Assembly (NCBI RefSeq): GCF_030936135.1 | Contig: NC_082599.1 | Location: forward strand, 3,396,847-3,460,846 | Direction of reading: 5' to 3' | DNA: 64,000 nucleotides | Origin: Gavia stellata | Taxonomy: Eukaryota > Chordata > Aves > Gaviiformes > Gaviidae | Part shown: positions 35,301 to 47,000 of the stretch, one piece after another | Layout: each line of letters opens with the position of its first letter | Position numbering within the stretch: the first letter of the stretch is position 1 | The notes under the pieces: model-generated | The model's input: the letters and a program-made list of their open reading frames with translations, nothing else | The model's database searches: none | Told to the model about the DNA's origin: nothing | Translations under genes and position numbers: made by a program

Positions 35301-38300
35301 TCTGCTTGAGCTTAAGTCAATATAGTTGCATTGGTGTGACTCTAGAAGATCGTGGTTTATACCCAGTACAGGATGGACTGTAATCACTTAAAGTCAAAAA
35401 TAAGACTGATGAAGAGGTATCAGAACTTTAAAGATGAGTGAGCAATTGGCATAAATGGTTTTAGAGAAACGATCTAGCTGAAATGGTGGGGTACTGCTTT
35501 AGTATGTCTCTGATCCACAAGTCCACTGTCAACAAATATATAACCTGTGGGCATGGAGATTATAATGCAAAAGATGATTTTACATTATCCTGTCAGATTG
35601 CTGGCATAGCAAAGCCTATAGGGCAATTCCATCAAAACTCAATGTCCCGAAGAACAAGCCATACGAAGTCACAGGGATTAATGGGGGAAAGAAAATCGGT
35701 CTTGCTCTTGTCAGGGGTTTTTATAAGGATACTCAAACGAATGGTGCATTTCGATATAGTGGCCACCCGAAAGAAATGGAGATGGTGGTGTGGCTAGAAT
35801 TTACTCTGTGCACTTACTCTATAAAGACTTTATGGGACCTGAGTCCCATACTCTTCGTGTAGATCTTATACCTGTGTTCATCCAACGTGGTGCATGAACA
35901 GCTCTTGGGAATGGTGTTCTTTTATTTGTGATACTGTTGCTGTCCAAACAGGGCAGAGTTAGTGCAGTTCAACTGAGACCACTGTCAATCTCTGAGTGTA
36001 TGGTAGCAACCGCTTCTGTTTTCCCTGTGTTCAGCACGGGCATCATTTATCAATAAGCAAAGTTATATTCCATTTGATTCAGAATAATTTCAAAATTCAG
36101 TCCAACTATTCAAGTCATATTTTGAAGACAGTTGCTGGCAGCAATTGTGAAGAAAAGCTGGTCTGTGGATTTATAGGTGTGTAAGTGAAGGCTTTCCTGG
36201 ATGCTTAATCACCTTGCAAATGATTGACCCGGGTTCCAGCTGAGGAGAATTTAAGGGTTGAATTCTGCTGTGATAGGAAAAGAAATTTTCTTACTAGGAT
36301 AAATCCTTTGTGCAGACTTTTTTTTTTAAAGTGTGGATGTGCCTCCTGTCGGGACATAACCACGCTAAAGTTCTGTAAGTGCCACTGACTACAACCAAGA
36401 GTTGTATAAATAATTGTAGAAATATCTATCATTAGAGAAGTTTTACCTCAAAGTTTAAGGAAACACTTAAGGTGCAAGAGCCGAGCTTACATTGACGTGC
36501 AGATCAAAGGACACAAAGTCACCCCCCCAGGTATTTTAGAAGTGGCTGCAGGAGTCTGTAAATCCCATGACACCCGTCCATGTTCACCATGGAGAAGAAT
36601 GAATACACTCTCCATGAGTTTTAGCATTTAATGCAGCAAGATTAAACTTTATAATCTTCATTCTTAATTTCTATAAGCTGTGCAATGTTAATGCCGTTGC
36701 TATTTCAATACAGATATGTTCTTATTATCTACGTATGATTGAAATGTGAAGTATTGCCACTGTTTATCTTGTAAATGAAATTGCTCTTATAGTAGGTCCC
36801 TTTCAGAAGAGCAGACTTGAATAAAAACTTGGTGCTTGCTCCTTCCTTCTTTCCTGAGGGACTTTTGTGTGCCTTCCAGAGGATAATAAAAAAACCCGCC
36901 AACAATAATTTATAATTTCAAATAACTTAAAAATACCTTAAATTACTTTTAAATACAACTAAAATAATTAAGGTAGCTTTTTAAAAAAAATAACCTGATT
37001 GTCACCCTTTGATCTAAATCTTCCCTTACCCATCAACTGGTATGTGTATAACCACTTTTCTTAACACCACCTCTCTTTCAGATTCAGCCTTTGACACAGG
37101 CATTGATCATGACTGGAATGTACTCGGATAGCTTGATAATAAGGGTGTTGGAAGAAATTAGAGGTTAGACATCAGCATTAACTTCTCCAGCATGTCCAAA
37201 ATAAGTAATAAATAGGTCATGCACTCAATGAGATAATCCCTGGAAAGCAGAACTCGCCTCACCCAATAATAATGTAGTCATGAGAGTTTTATTTTTGAGT
37301 AAAGCATTCATTGTCATTGACCACAGGGCAGTGTATTAACAAGAAGGAAAATGCTGTCTCTGCCACTACAAGATCTGCTCGTGATGAAGTACAAGAGATG
37401 GGTGAACTGGAGAGGCAGAAGAAAGGCTGAGGTGGCACTCAAGCATATTTCTCAGGCACCTGTCTGTCCACAGCCAGGCTGCTGTGATCTGTAGGCACTG
37501 GGATGAGCTGAGTCACAGGGCAAGGTCTGGAGAAGGCTCGGGATGAGAAGCAGAGATAATTTTATCAATGGTAAGACCTTTTCCTTGACTGAAACCTCCA
37601 CCAAGGAAGAGAGTCGTGCATATGACTAGCTTAGAGCGTCTGTCTAAACTCAGTGGCGTCAGTGGTACTACTTAAGCACTTAAAAATTGACGTTATTTTA
37701 GGTAACTTTCTGAAATGGACTAAACTTCCTGTGTAAAAGACATTCCATAAGGCAAATCAGCTTCTAACTTCTGACGTCCTACTGTTGTCTGAATATTTAC
37801 ATACAGAAGCTGCTGACCTTCTTCCTGGTCTCTTCAGTTGACTGTGCGTGATCCAAGGCAATTCCGTATTAAGATCTTCACCACTCAGCAAAGAAGTTGT
37901 TCACAAACAAAAGAGTACTTGCATCAGGATTAAATCTGAACGTATCCAGTACAGTACCTTTTAACCTTGCTGGGTAGCAAGGCAATAGCTGGCAAACTAC
38001 TGACGCGCAGCGATACAAAGTCTACCGCAAAAATGCTTCTGGATCTAAACCTGCAGGAAAATTGTGGTTGCTTAGGGAGCGGAACTCCTTGTTGCAAAAA
38101 ACCCCTGCGCTTCAAGAACGCACATGTTTTTGGAAAGGATGGAATATTTAAACGTGTGAAGTTGTGACAGGAGGTGATGGAAAAGGAGAAATGCAAAGAA
38201 AAACACAAGTGGGAGGCATGGTGAGAGCTTAAAAGCAATGGTAGAGTTTTTAATAGAACCGTTTCTCAAAGAAAGTGACTTGTTTGTACAAAGTGTTATT

Positions 38301-38559
38301 TAGCTATGGCATTTGCACTGCCCTCAGTGGAAGAGAAGTCGTAAACCCAGTGTCTGCTTCTAGCAGCATGATTTTTTTATTCATGTAGAGAATAAATCCG
38401 TGGAGAAACTAATGAAGCATAATTGTCGGCGTTTTTTATTCCCTTTAAATCAAGGATGGCCCATATAATATTCAAGAAGTACTAGACAGCTTTCATGGAC
38501 AGATTTAAAGGGGAAATCTCCAAGAACAATATTCTAAGAGAAGAACTGATCAGCTTATA
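26386..38559. other. Intergenic, AT-rich, no gene recognised
   Basis: About 12 kb with many homopolymer runs and only short open frames (under about 105 codons), none with a familiar protein signature. It contains a C-rich tract at 29406-29430 and tandem AATAAA signals at 31372 and 31466, the second followed by GT-rich sequence, which could be a distal MEIOC polyadenylation site. I recognise no CR1 here, which is a notable gap given their density elsewhere. Confidence 0.6.
29406..29430 (-). other. C-rich tract; minus-strand G-quadruplex candidate
   Basis: A run of nine C, then CCCC, CCCC and CCCCC, each separated by one G. On the minus strand this is four G-runs of at least four with one-base loops, a very stable G4 pattern. 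It is isolated in AT-rich intergenic DNA, and replication slippage could also explain it. Confidence 0.55.
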
Positions 38560-38740
38560 GGATCATAACAGAATAATGAAGATTTTACGGGACTTCTGAA
38601 GTATCTACTCCTACCCCTGCTCAAATCAAGGTCAGTTTCACAGCTCTGAGCCTTGTCCACTCAAATTCTGCCTATCTCCATAGGTGGAGATCCCGCTCTG
38701 GGTACATGTTCCAGTGCTGCATCACCATCATAAGAATTCC
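38560..38740 (-). mobile_element. Old CR1 LINE relic, reverse orientation
   Basis: Blocks 'gggacttctgaagtatctac', 'tcagagctgtgaaactgacc' (as complement), 'gccttgtccactcaaattct' and 'gttccagtgctgcatcacca' follow the complement of the CR1 3' region and ORF2 end. It is degraded with indels and sits directly upstream of a younger CR1 in the opposite orientation. Confidence 0.6.
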
Positions 38741-38839
38741 CCCCCTGCCCCTTACACACTGTTCAGATGCAGATGAATTTCAGTTGCACTTCGAGAAATG
38801 GTGATGCCTTCATTCAGAGTGGAGCCACGGTAATCAAGG

Positions 38840-39522
38840 AAGGTTTGTGGACTTCCCTGGTGGAAGAGAACCTGGTGGTGTTGATCAACAGCCAGCTGAA
38901 TATGAGCCAGCAGTGTGCCCAGGTGGCCAAGAAGGCCAACGGCATCCTGGCCTGTATCAGAAACAGTGTGGCCAGCGGGAGTAGGGAGGTGATCGTGCCC
39001 CTGTACTCGGGGCTGGTGAGGCACCACCTCGAATGCTGTGTTCAGTTTTGGGCCCCTCACTCCAAGAGGGACATTGAGGTGCTGGAGCGTGTCCAGAGAA
39101 GGGCGACGAAGCTGGTGAGGGGTCTGGAGCACAAGTCTGATGAGGAGCGGCTGAGGGAGCTGGGGTTGTTCACTCTGGAGAAGAGGAGGCTGAGGGGGGA
39201 CCTTATCGCTCTCTACAACTACCTGAAAGGGGGTTGTGGTGAGGTGGGTGTTGGTGTCTTCTCCCAAGTGACGAGTGACAGGACAAGAGGAAACGGCCTC
39301 AAGTTGTGGCAGGGGAGGTTCAGGCTGGATATTAGGCAAAATTTCTTTACGGAGAGAGTGGTGAGACACTGGAATAAGCTGCCCAGCGAGGTGGTGGAGT
39401 CACCCTCCCTGGAGGTATTTAAAGGACGTGTGGATGAGGCGCTTAGGGACATGGTTTAGTGGTGGACTTAGCAGGATTAGGCTTACGGTTGGACTTGACA
39501 ACCTAAATGATTCTATGATTCT
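38840..39522 (+). mobile_element. Young CR1 LINE, 5'-truncated, ORF2 C-terminus still open
   Basis: CR1 is a non-LTR retrotransposon copied by target-primed reverse transcription. This copy holds the last ~200 codons of ORF2 without a stop or frameshift. The open frame begins at 38767 and ends at TAG 39457-39459. Signatures include [40 protein letters not shown] and [21 protein letters not shown] short 3' UTR follows, ending in 'aatgattctatgattctat', the canonical tail. The endonuclease and catalytic YxDD part of the reverse transcriptase are absent, so it cannot move by itself. The exact 5' edge is uncertain: sequence before about 38840 does not match CR1 that I recognise. Confidence 0.88.
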
Positions 39523-40755
39523 ATTCAGAAAAAATAAGCGTGGCCGTACTGCTGTTCTAGCTGTGGATGCAAGTGCTCTCGAAGATGGTGTGTGCCTGAA
39601 CAGAGCTGAGAACAGACAGATGCTCAAGAAAAGCATGAAGGCATGAAATAAAATGCAAATAGCAAGTGACTTCAGAATAACAAAAATAATTTTACAATTA
39701 TATAAGGGATAAGAAAAGATTGAGTAACGATTTGTTGAATATTCAGGAAAGCAGGAGAGTTGTTAAAAAATTTGAGTTTTATTGTTATTTTATTTTTACA
39801 TACTACAAAGTAGGCTACAACCAGGTGAGTATCATAATTATAGCCTTTAACAAAGGGGTAAATACCTCTGTCTCTAACGGGCAAGAAGTCAGTTAGAAAG
39901 TGCATAAAAAGGAAAGATGTTTTAAAATGGGCTGGACCTCACAAACATGTTCGTAGAGTACTTGTGATATTCTGGACAGTGAGGAGTTCTGCGACAACGT
40001 TAATAAAACTCCTGATGGTGGCGAGCGTGCCAGAAAATCAGTGAAAGGCAAGTACACTTCTGTCTTTAAAATGAAAAAAAGAAAATAAATAAATAATAAT
40101 AAAAAAAAAATTATACACCAGGTATTTGGACTTCAAGTCCCAGAAAGATACTGGAATGTAAAGTAAAAACGTATCTTGTAAATACTGGAAGGATGCTAAA
40201 GAGGAGATTCATGGTTAACCTGTGTGAAGCCTTGTCAGTCCAATCTAATTCCTCTGTATGACAGTTACAGATGGAAGGGAAGCGAAATCATGTAAATTGA
40301 ATGGAAAAATAAACTTGGCACTGTTTTCTATGACAGTCTTGTAAACAGTTTTGGAACGTGATCTAGAGTAAGTACTGTAGAATGGGTGCAGAGCCGTATT
40401 CGATGCGTAGTTATTGAAGATTTAATGTCACAATAAAAGGATTTGTCAAGCAGAACCAAACAGGCTGTGCCATGGGCGCACTGATAATATTTTTACTGAA
40501 AATCTGATTTTGGCAGGATGTCTCAAGCCTTTTGGTAAGTCAAGCTTAGAGTTCCACGATCACAAATTTGTGAATGAAAAAAATACATGAAAATGTCTAA
40601 CAGGGTTAAAAAATAATCTAGTGCTCAGTGACTGTACCTGAGCAGCTCTTTCCTATGCTGTTCTGTGAAGGATTTGGGGATTGCTGGGAAGCACAAGTGG
40701 ATTTGGGATCAGCAATGCCTGGCTGTTTTGAAATAAGCAAAAAATCCATAATGGG
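39523..40755. other. Intergenic, no gene recognised
   Basis: AT-rich spacer between two CR1 copies, with an (AAAT)/(AAT) microsatellite around 40081-40112. Nothing else is recognisable. Confidence 0.6.
40081..40112. repeat. A-rich AAAT/AAT microsatellite
   Basis: Short runs of AAAT and AAT followed by poly-A. It may be the tail of an unrecognised retrocopy, but no body is visible upstream. Confidence 0.6.
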
Positions 40756-41075
40756 ATGTACAAAGGCAGCGGTAGGCAGCAGCACATCCGAAGTATTCCT
40801 TCTGATCTTCCCTGATAAGGCAGCAGCCGGAGGGCTGTGCCTGAGTTTGGTCCTCGCTCTTCAAATTTATGTGGACAGCTGGAGTCGGTCCAGCTGAGAG
40901 CGATGGAAATGATCGGCGGGTCAGAAATTAGTTACGGGCATTTGGGCCAGAGAAGAGATGAGTGGAGACAGTGGGCTTCAAACATCTCCAGGTGTCCTGC
41001 CAACTTGGAAAGGCACTATACGTCTTTCCTGTTTGGGGTACGTAGAGTTAAACTGCAGGAGGAATTTTAGAATTT
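40756..41075 (+). mobile_element. Old CR1 LINE relic with internal deletion
   Basis: Blocks 'gaagtattccttctgatctt', 'tcttcaaatttatgtggaca', 'ctggagtcggtccagctgag' and 'atggaaatgatcggcgggtc' track CR1 ORF2 in sense orientation. Weaker similarity continues through 'agttaaactgcaggaggaat'. The frame is broken. Confidence 0.65.
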
Positions 41076-44000
41076 AGGAGTTTGCTTCAGATTAGCTACA
41101 TAGGAAAAGGTTTAATGTTCAGGGTAGGGAAGCACTGAAAAGATGTAGGAACCTCTACAAGCTTTTTTGGAAGCCTTTAATACCAAGCCAGGCAAGCACA
41201 TGTCACTTTTGCCTTTTTGTCATTGTCTGTTCACAAATCAGTTTTTCCTAAAATTCCAAAAAGCTGCCTTTAAAAAAAAAAAAAAATTAATCCAGCACCT
41301 CTGTTCTTTTTTAACTCAATGTAATACTTAGATTTGCCTTTGTAATATATTAATTTTGTGTGTCCTCCATGACTCTATCAATAACGTTGCCAGGCGTATG
41401 TAACGTTTTTGGAGGGGATTATGCTCCCTTGCATTAAGAGCGCTTTAGGGAACTGCTAGTGATGTTTAACACAGAATTAGGTGATCTTACCTGTCAGAAT
41501 TAGATATGGTAGGAAAAATATCTCATATTGTCTGTGGCTTATTTATGCGTGAAATTTTTCTTAGCGCTGATTTTTGTTTTTTCTAAATTATTCTTAATGT
41601 TAGATGGGGAGAAAAAACATCAGGATTTTTTTTAGTTTTCTGTAAAAACTGAATAAACATACCAAGAAGAAAAAATGGTGTCAGTTTTTCCATTTTCTGT
41701 GCTGTATCACAGGGGAAAATAAAAATAAAATTCTCCTGTAGGGAGAAGCAGAATCTTTTTTTTTTTTCATGAAAACCTGCCTTTTTATGCAAAAAATCTA
41801 GTACTAAAGAGGAATATTGAAATAAGACCTAACGCTTCAAGCCTTGCTAGTTATAGTAATTCAAAGAATTTAATTGATTTATTGGAGGAAAACCAAGCAC
41901 GGCTTGTTTTGGTGTCTATAAACTACGGTTAAATCCATTTGGCATCCTTTTACTTTCAACTTAAGATATAGATGAGTAATTTTGGAGCTAAAAGATAGAG
42001 TTTTCAAGTGCAAGGAAAGACTAAAGCACATATCCCTGATGTTTGGAGTAGGAAGAAAACATACTTACGGAAAAGCTGCCTGTTGGCTTTTCAAAGAAGA
42101 AGGGACTAGTATCGTGCCTGATGACATTTTATTTGTGTTCATGGAAATGGAGGTTCCTTCAACCTTTTCATCATTCCCTCTAGAAATTCAAACTTCTATT
42201 ATCTCATCTTATATAGATTTTCCTTTATTTTAAACCCATGACATGTTGTAGTTCCTGAGTAGATAAATAACTCATTGGTACTGTAGATATTTCAGTTCAT
42301 CTCTCTTTCAGTTCATCGTACCTTTCAGGGTATCTTGGGCAATCTACTCAAGTCAAGATAATTAAGGCAAGTCACAGCATCCAAAAAAGGGGTCGTGAGT
42401 GCAAAGCAGAGATTGATTACCGCTTGTCTGCGTGGTGCCTAGAAGATGTTAGTCCTGAGTCTTGGCAGACACCGTAAGATGAGCTGCAAGGAGCTTACAG
42501 GTAAGTGATGGGATAAATGCTCCACGACAATATGCCAAGGTGGGGGGCAATCCGGACAGGGATCCTCTTTCCCATTAGGTAAACGTGTGACAATATGCTG
42601 GGACATTAAACTAGTTTTGGCACTTTTTCTTTGGACTGTAGGAAGGATCATCCTCCTTGTGTAAAAGCATTGCACAGATTTGCTGACAAAAGTACATTTA
42701 AAAGCCTTCCTTAAAATAAACACCACCTTCCACATGTCTTGCTTGCTGGCTAAAGACAAAATAAAAAGACATTTCTTGTCCATCTCTGAAAGGCACCAGG
42801 TGAGGCATGGAAACAAGCAGCACTGCTGGAAGCCCTTCCAAAAAATGTGCCTTCACTTCAGGAGTGAAGAGGATCAGAGATGGTGGTTTGGAAGCCAGGC
42901 AGAGGCTTTTGTATCAGCATCGCAGGGTTGCCAAGTGAAGCTGATGCAGTTGCATTTGTCTTATAATTACCATCTCCAAGTAGTGATTACTGCATATTAA
43001 TTATCTAATCCTTCTTCAAGGTTCTGCCCATGGAGCCTGCATGGGGTTTAATATTTACATCTAGACATATGGTGGAGAATTTTGCTGGTATTTGTTCTGT
43101 TTTTCGGAGAAGCATCAGCCATGTGGGTCCAGCAACCAGTTACCAGTAGTCATGGAGCTGCTGATCAGGACAGTGGTAAAAATGAACCTGTCGTGACTTT
43201 GTAATTCTAGTACGTACAGCTGGCCCCTTATATACATTCCAAAAAAAAAAAAGTGGAGTGCATGAAGTGGTGTTTCTGAGCTCCTTCTTGAAGACAGCAA
43301 CCTGTTGAGTGAAAGACACTGTTTGCTCATTTAATCCCATAAGAATCCACCTCGTGCCTCTGGCAATTGCTGCTGTCCACAGTTTGCTGGATCTCATAGT
43401 GCAGGGAAGTGTCAGCAAGGTTGCTTCATGAGGGGCTGGGGAACATTTAATTTGCTTTGGTTTGCTCCAAATGGGGCACTGCTTTATTTAAGTTTCAGGT
43501 TGGGGATAGACCTTGAAGTGCAAAGCAGGACTTGATAGGAAATAATTTCTTTTTATGTTCAGCTTGTGCAATAGTACAAATTATCCTGTTTGGAAATGAA
43601 ATCGCAGTGATTCAAAGATGTTGTGAGGTTTTTTACTAACAAAACTTGGGCAGCCTTTCTGTGTCTTTGGGAAGTCTTTGTAAGTTTGTTAGTAGTTACT
43701 TGCTGCTGCACCTGCAGCTAAAACTTTAAACTGTCTACCAAAACAGAGGGAAGAACCGAGCAGAATCTTTTAAAAGGGGAGATGAGCTTCACAAAGCTGT
43801 CCCTAAACATCAGATAAAGTTACTGAGTCAATGCACAGGTAGTTCAGATGTCACTTGAGATCTAGGCACCTTTTTCCCCTCAATCCTATAGCTTTATGGT
43901 CAGTTTTGCCCCTGGGTAAATTCTGACTCGAAAGGAGTGGGGAGCACGAGGCAGTAGCATGCCACCTTCCTGCAGTGTCTCAAGTTTGGTCACTGGTGGG

Positions 44001-47000
44001 CAGTTTGTTGCTTATGGTTAGATTTGAGAGGTGGGTCCTTCATCTCCCCTGTCAGAGAGTCACTAGTCAACACTACCCTTTCTATTCCCCCTTTGGAATA
44101 TGATGGTGTATCTTACGCTTGCTGCGGCTTTTTCTCTTCCATCCTTGGGTCAGTTCTCCAGCAGGTGACAGCCCTGCTCTCAGCAGGTCACTGCATGGGA
44201 TGAAACATGATCTGCTTCTAGACGAAACCAGTGTCTAGCTTCTTCCCTGCAGAGAAACCAGCCCTAGGACAGCTCCAACGTCTCCTGCTGGCCAGCATCC
44301 TTGTCCTTGGTCATCCCATTGCATTAAGTTCATGGAGTCCTCCTCATCTTACCGCTTTTCATCCTTTTCACCTTCTCCTTGAGTTCTGCTTTCAAGGAGA
44401 TCCCATTATCACTCAGGTCAAGCTGGATGTCTTCCACATTTTAGTTTTCAGTAGGCAAATGTCCTGCGAACCCAATGCAAGACTTAAAGGCTTCAAGAGC
44501 TGAGATTCCTACTGTATGGAAGGCAGAAACAGCTGTTCTTCTGCCCTGATAACAGGACACGGCAGCTACTGCCGTTCCTTATCTTTGGTCCCTCTGACTC
44601 TTTTCAACCTCTGCTTTCAAAATCCCCAATAAAACTCCCTTTCGCTCCCTCTTCGGTGTTTTTGTGACCTGAAAAGTGAGTAAACATAACGTACTGTTGT
44701 GTCTTCAGCTGATTCACGCCCTCGGACTCTGCAGCATGTTATCTGCTTTGTTTACTGCCAAAAATAATCATATCTCGTAGTTCAGTCCTGGTAGCTGCAC
44801 AGAGGTAGACTGATTGTGGGGGAGCCTGCTGGACTCTGTTCTAGCTCCCCTATCGTTAACAGAAATGACTTTTAAATTAAGAATACTTGGACAGCTAATG
44901 AGAGTTGGTGTGAACTCTGTGTTCAAGAAATTGTTTAAAAAAAAATAGCGATTTTACTGGTTAACATAGAAAATACGATCTTGAGCCTCTGAGATGCGAC
45001 ATATGTGCAACTCATGCCATTTCTGCGGATACTTCAGATTCACGCTGCAAAATTTAAGGCGAGGTACACTTATGTTTAACTTGCCATTTATTCGCCATTG
45101 TAACAATGCTTGCCTGGGAGGTTATAAATAAACCTACTATTGATCTGATGCCTTTGGAAGAGAATTCCAGTCTAGTGTGCAACGCTGATAAGTTGGCAGC
45201 TGCCTGTTCCCCAGTCCCCACGTCACATTTATCGCTTGGCTTTGGCATGGACTCTTGAGGAGCGGTTCTGACCCACCCTGTTACCTCAGCCTGTTCGCCA
45301 CAGCACCAAACACACACACCTCTGATGGTCCCCCCCCCACACCGTTGGAGGACCGTCCCTAAAACGATGCCCTTTCGCCTCTCTCCTGCAGGAAACTTAA
45401 TCTCCCCAGTAAATGACACCCAGAGCTATTTTGGAGCTGGGCTGCAGAGGGAAAGCAAAGCACGTCAGCAATTTGACTGGAGGAGGACAACCCAGAGGAG
45501 GGGTGGGGAGGGGGGGGCGGCACAGCCTAACCCCAAGCAGCAAAGCCACTGCCAGGGGACTTGGGGGGACCTTCTGCCGCACGTCCCTGCCATCGCTGGG
45601 GTTTCTGTTTTATTTTCCTGGAGGGGAAAGGGCGGGGGGGAACCAAAACCAGCATGGTCTCCCCATGTCCTCTGTTCCCCTTTTCCCCCTTCCCCCTTCT
45701 GTCATCTCAGTAGGAATCGGCTTATTCTTACCCTGCCCAGAGCTTTGTTTCTCCTCGGACTCTGACAAGACTCCAGGTAAGACCTAAACCTTCAGCTAAA
45801 GAGAAGCAGACTTTGGGACGCTGGTATCCAGCAGAAAGTGGAGAATGTTGTTTGTAGCTGAGGGAGGGGCGAGGTTATTTCTATGTCATGCTGGAGTATG
45901 TCTTGCTTTACAAAACATATTTGAAGATGCAGGTAGAAGGTACAGGTAGTAAATCCATCCTTCTTCTGGTCTGAACCCAATGTGGATTGCTTTGCTTAAT
46001 TACTCCTGGCCATGTTATCAAAAGAGCAAAGATCAACCTCCAGAGGAGAGGAGAAAAGAGAGGAAAATCAGGTTTAAAGCTGTTGGTTGTACTCGATACA
46101 TTTTGTCCCCAAATTGGAGATAGCAGTGTTTACGGAGAGCCGGGAAAAAATACGGTTCCTGTGGAGAGGTGGCAGCAAGGAGTCTTTTTAAAAGTTTTAT
46201 TTCCAGGGCATAATCTCAGTGCTGCTTTTTTCTTCAGTAAGGGCTTTTTTCCCTCTGAGCTTCTCTCCAGTGTCAGTACCGATTTACGCTGCAATCCCCC
46301 CACCCTCCTCGCATTTCTACAAATGGCTCTGATGAGAGATGGAGAGAGATGGAGCTCGACAGCTGAGGCTATTTTTGTCCCTACAGCTCAATGGGGTGGA
46401 GTGGCTGTAATGACAATGACGTCCACTTGTTAAAATACAAGGGCTTCAGTCGGAGCCTCGCTGCTAATTGTCACCAAGGGAATTCTTTGTCTCTGTGGGA
46501 GTTGTGATCCTGCAACTCCCTCGTGTAGGAAATCACGTGCTAAAATTGGACGCGGTGTTTTTAGCTTAATATAAGCGAGTTTATTTTTCTGTTAATGCGA
46601 AGGATTTAAGAGTTGGGATTATTTGGGTCAGTGCTGCTTTTATTCGTGCAAGGGAGAGAAAGGTACATGCACTCATGCATGTGTGCGTGCGGAGAGGGAA
46701 CACGCATTACTGCAGCTGCAACGTAGTGCTGCCAGCTTCAGACATGTAGAGGTCTAGCATTCTAAATCATGAGACCAATAAAGTAAAATAAGTCAGTGTG
46801 AATCCACTGTTTCTTTGAACCTTTAAAGTTCACCTGGCTCAAGCTGTTTTCTTTTGTCGTCTGAGCAGACACTGGGGTGTACCTACAGCTGTGATTCTGC
46901 CATAGCTGCTTCTCTCCAGGGGCTGCCTGTAAAGCAAAATCCAGCTGGGTGAAATTTGTGATGAAATTGCTAGAATTTACGTAGCTCCTTTTTTGTCCCC

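Noticed and set aside
35483..35797. 104-codon open frame on the + strand
   Set aside because: No recognisable motif, and no acceptor, donor or poly(A) signal placed to make it a gene.
38752..39369. 205-codon open frame antisense to the young CR1
   Set aside because: It is the shadow of the CR1 ORF2 frame; the same shadow appears opposite the CR1 at 11.0-11.3 kb.
45325..45787. Overlapping open frames of 146 and 124 codons in the GC-rich patch
   Set aside because: Glycine/proline-rich translations follow from G-runs and C-runs. Two overlapping frames are equally open, which indicates composition rather than coding.
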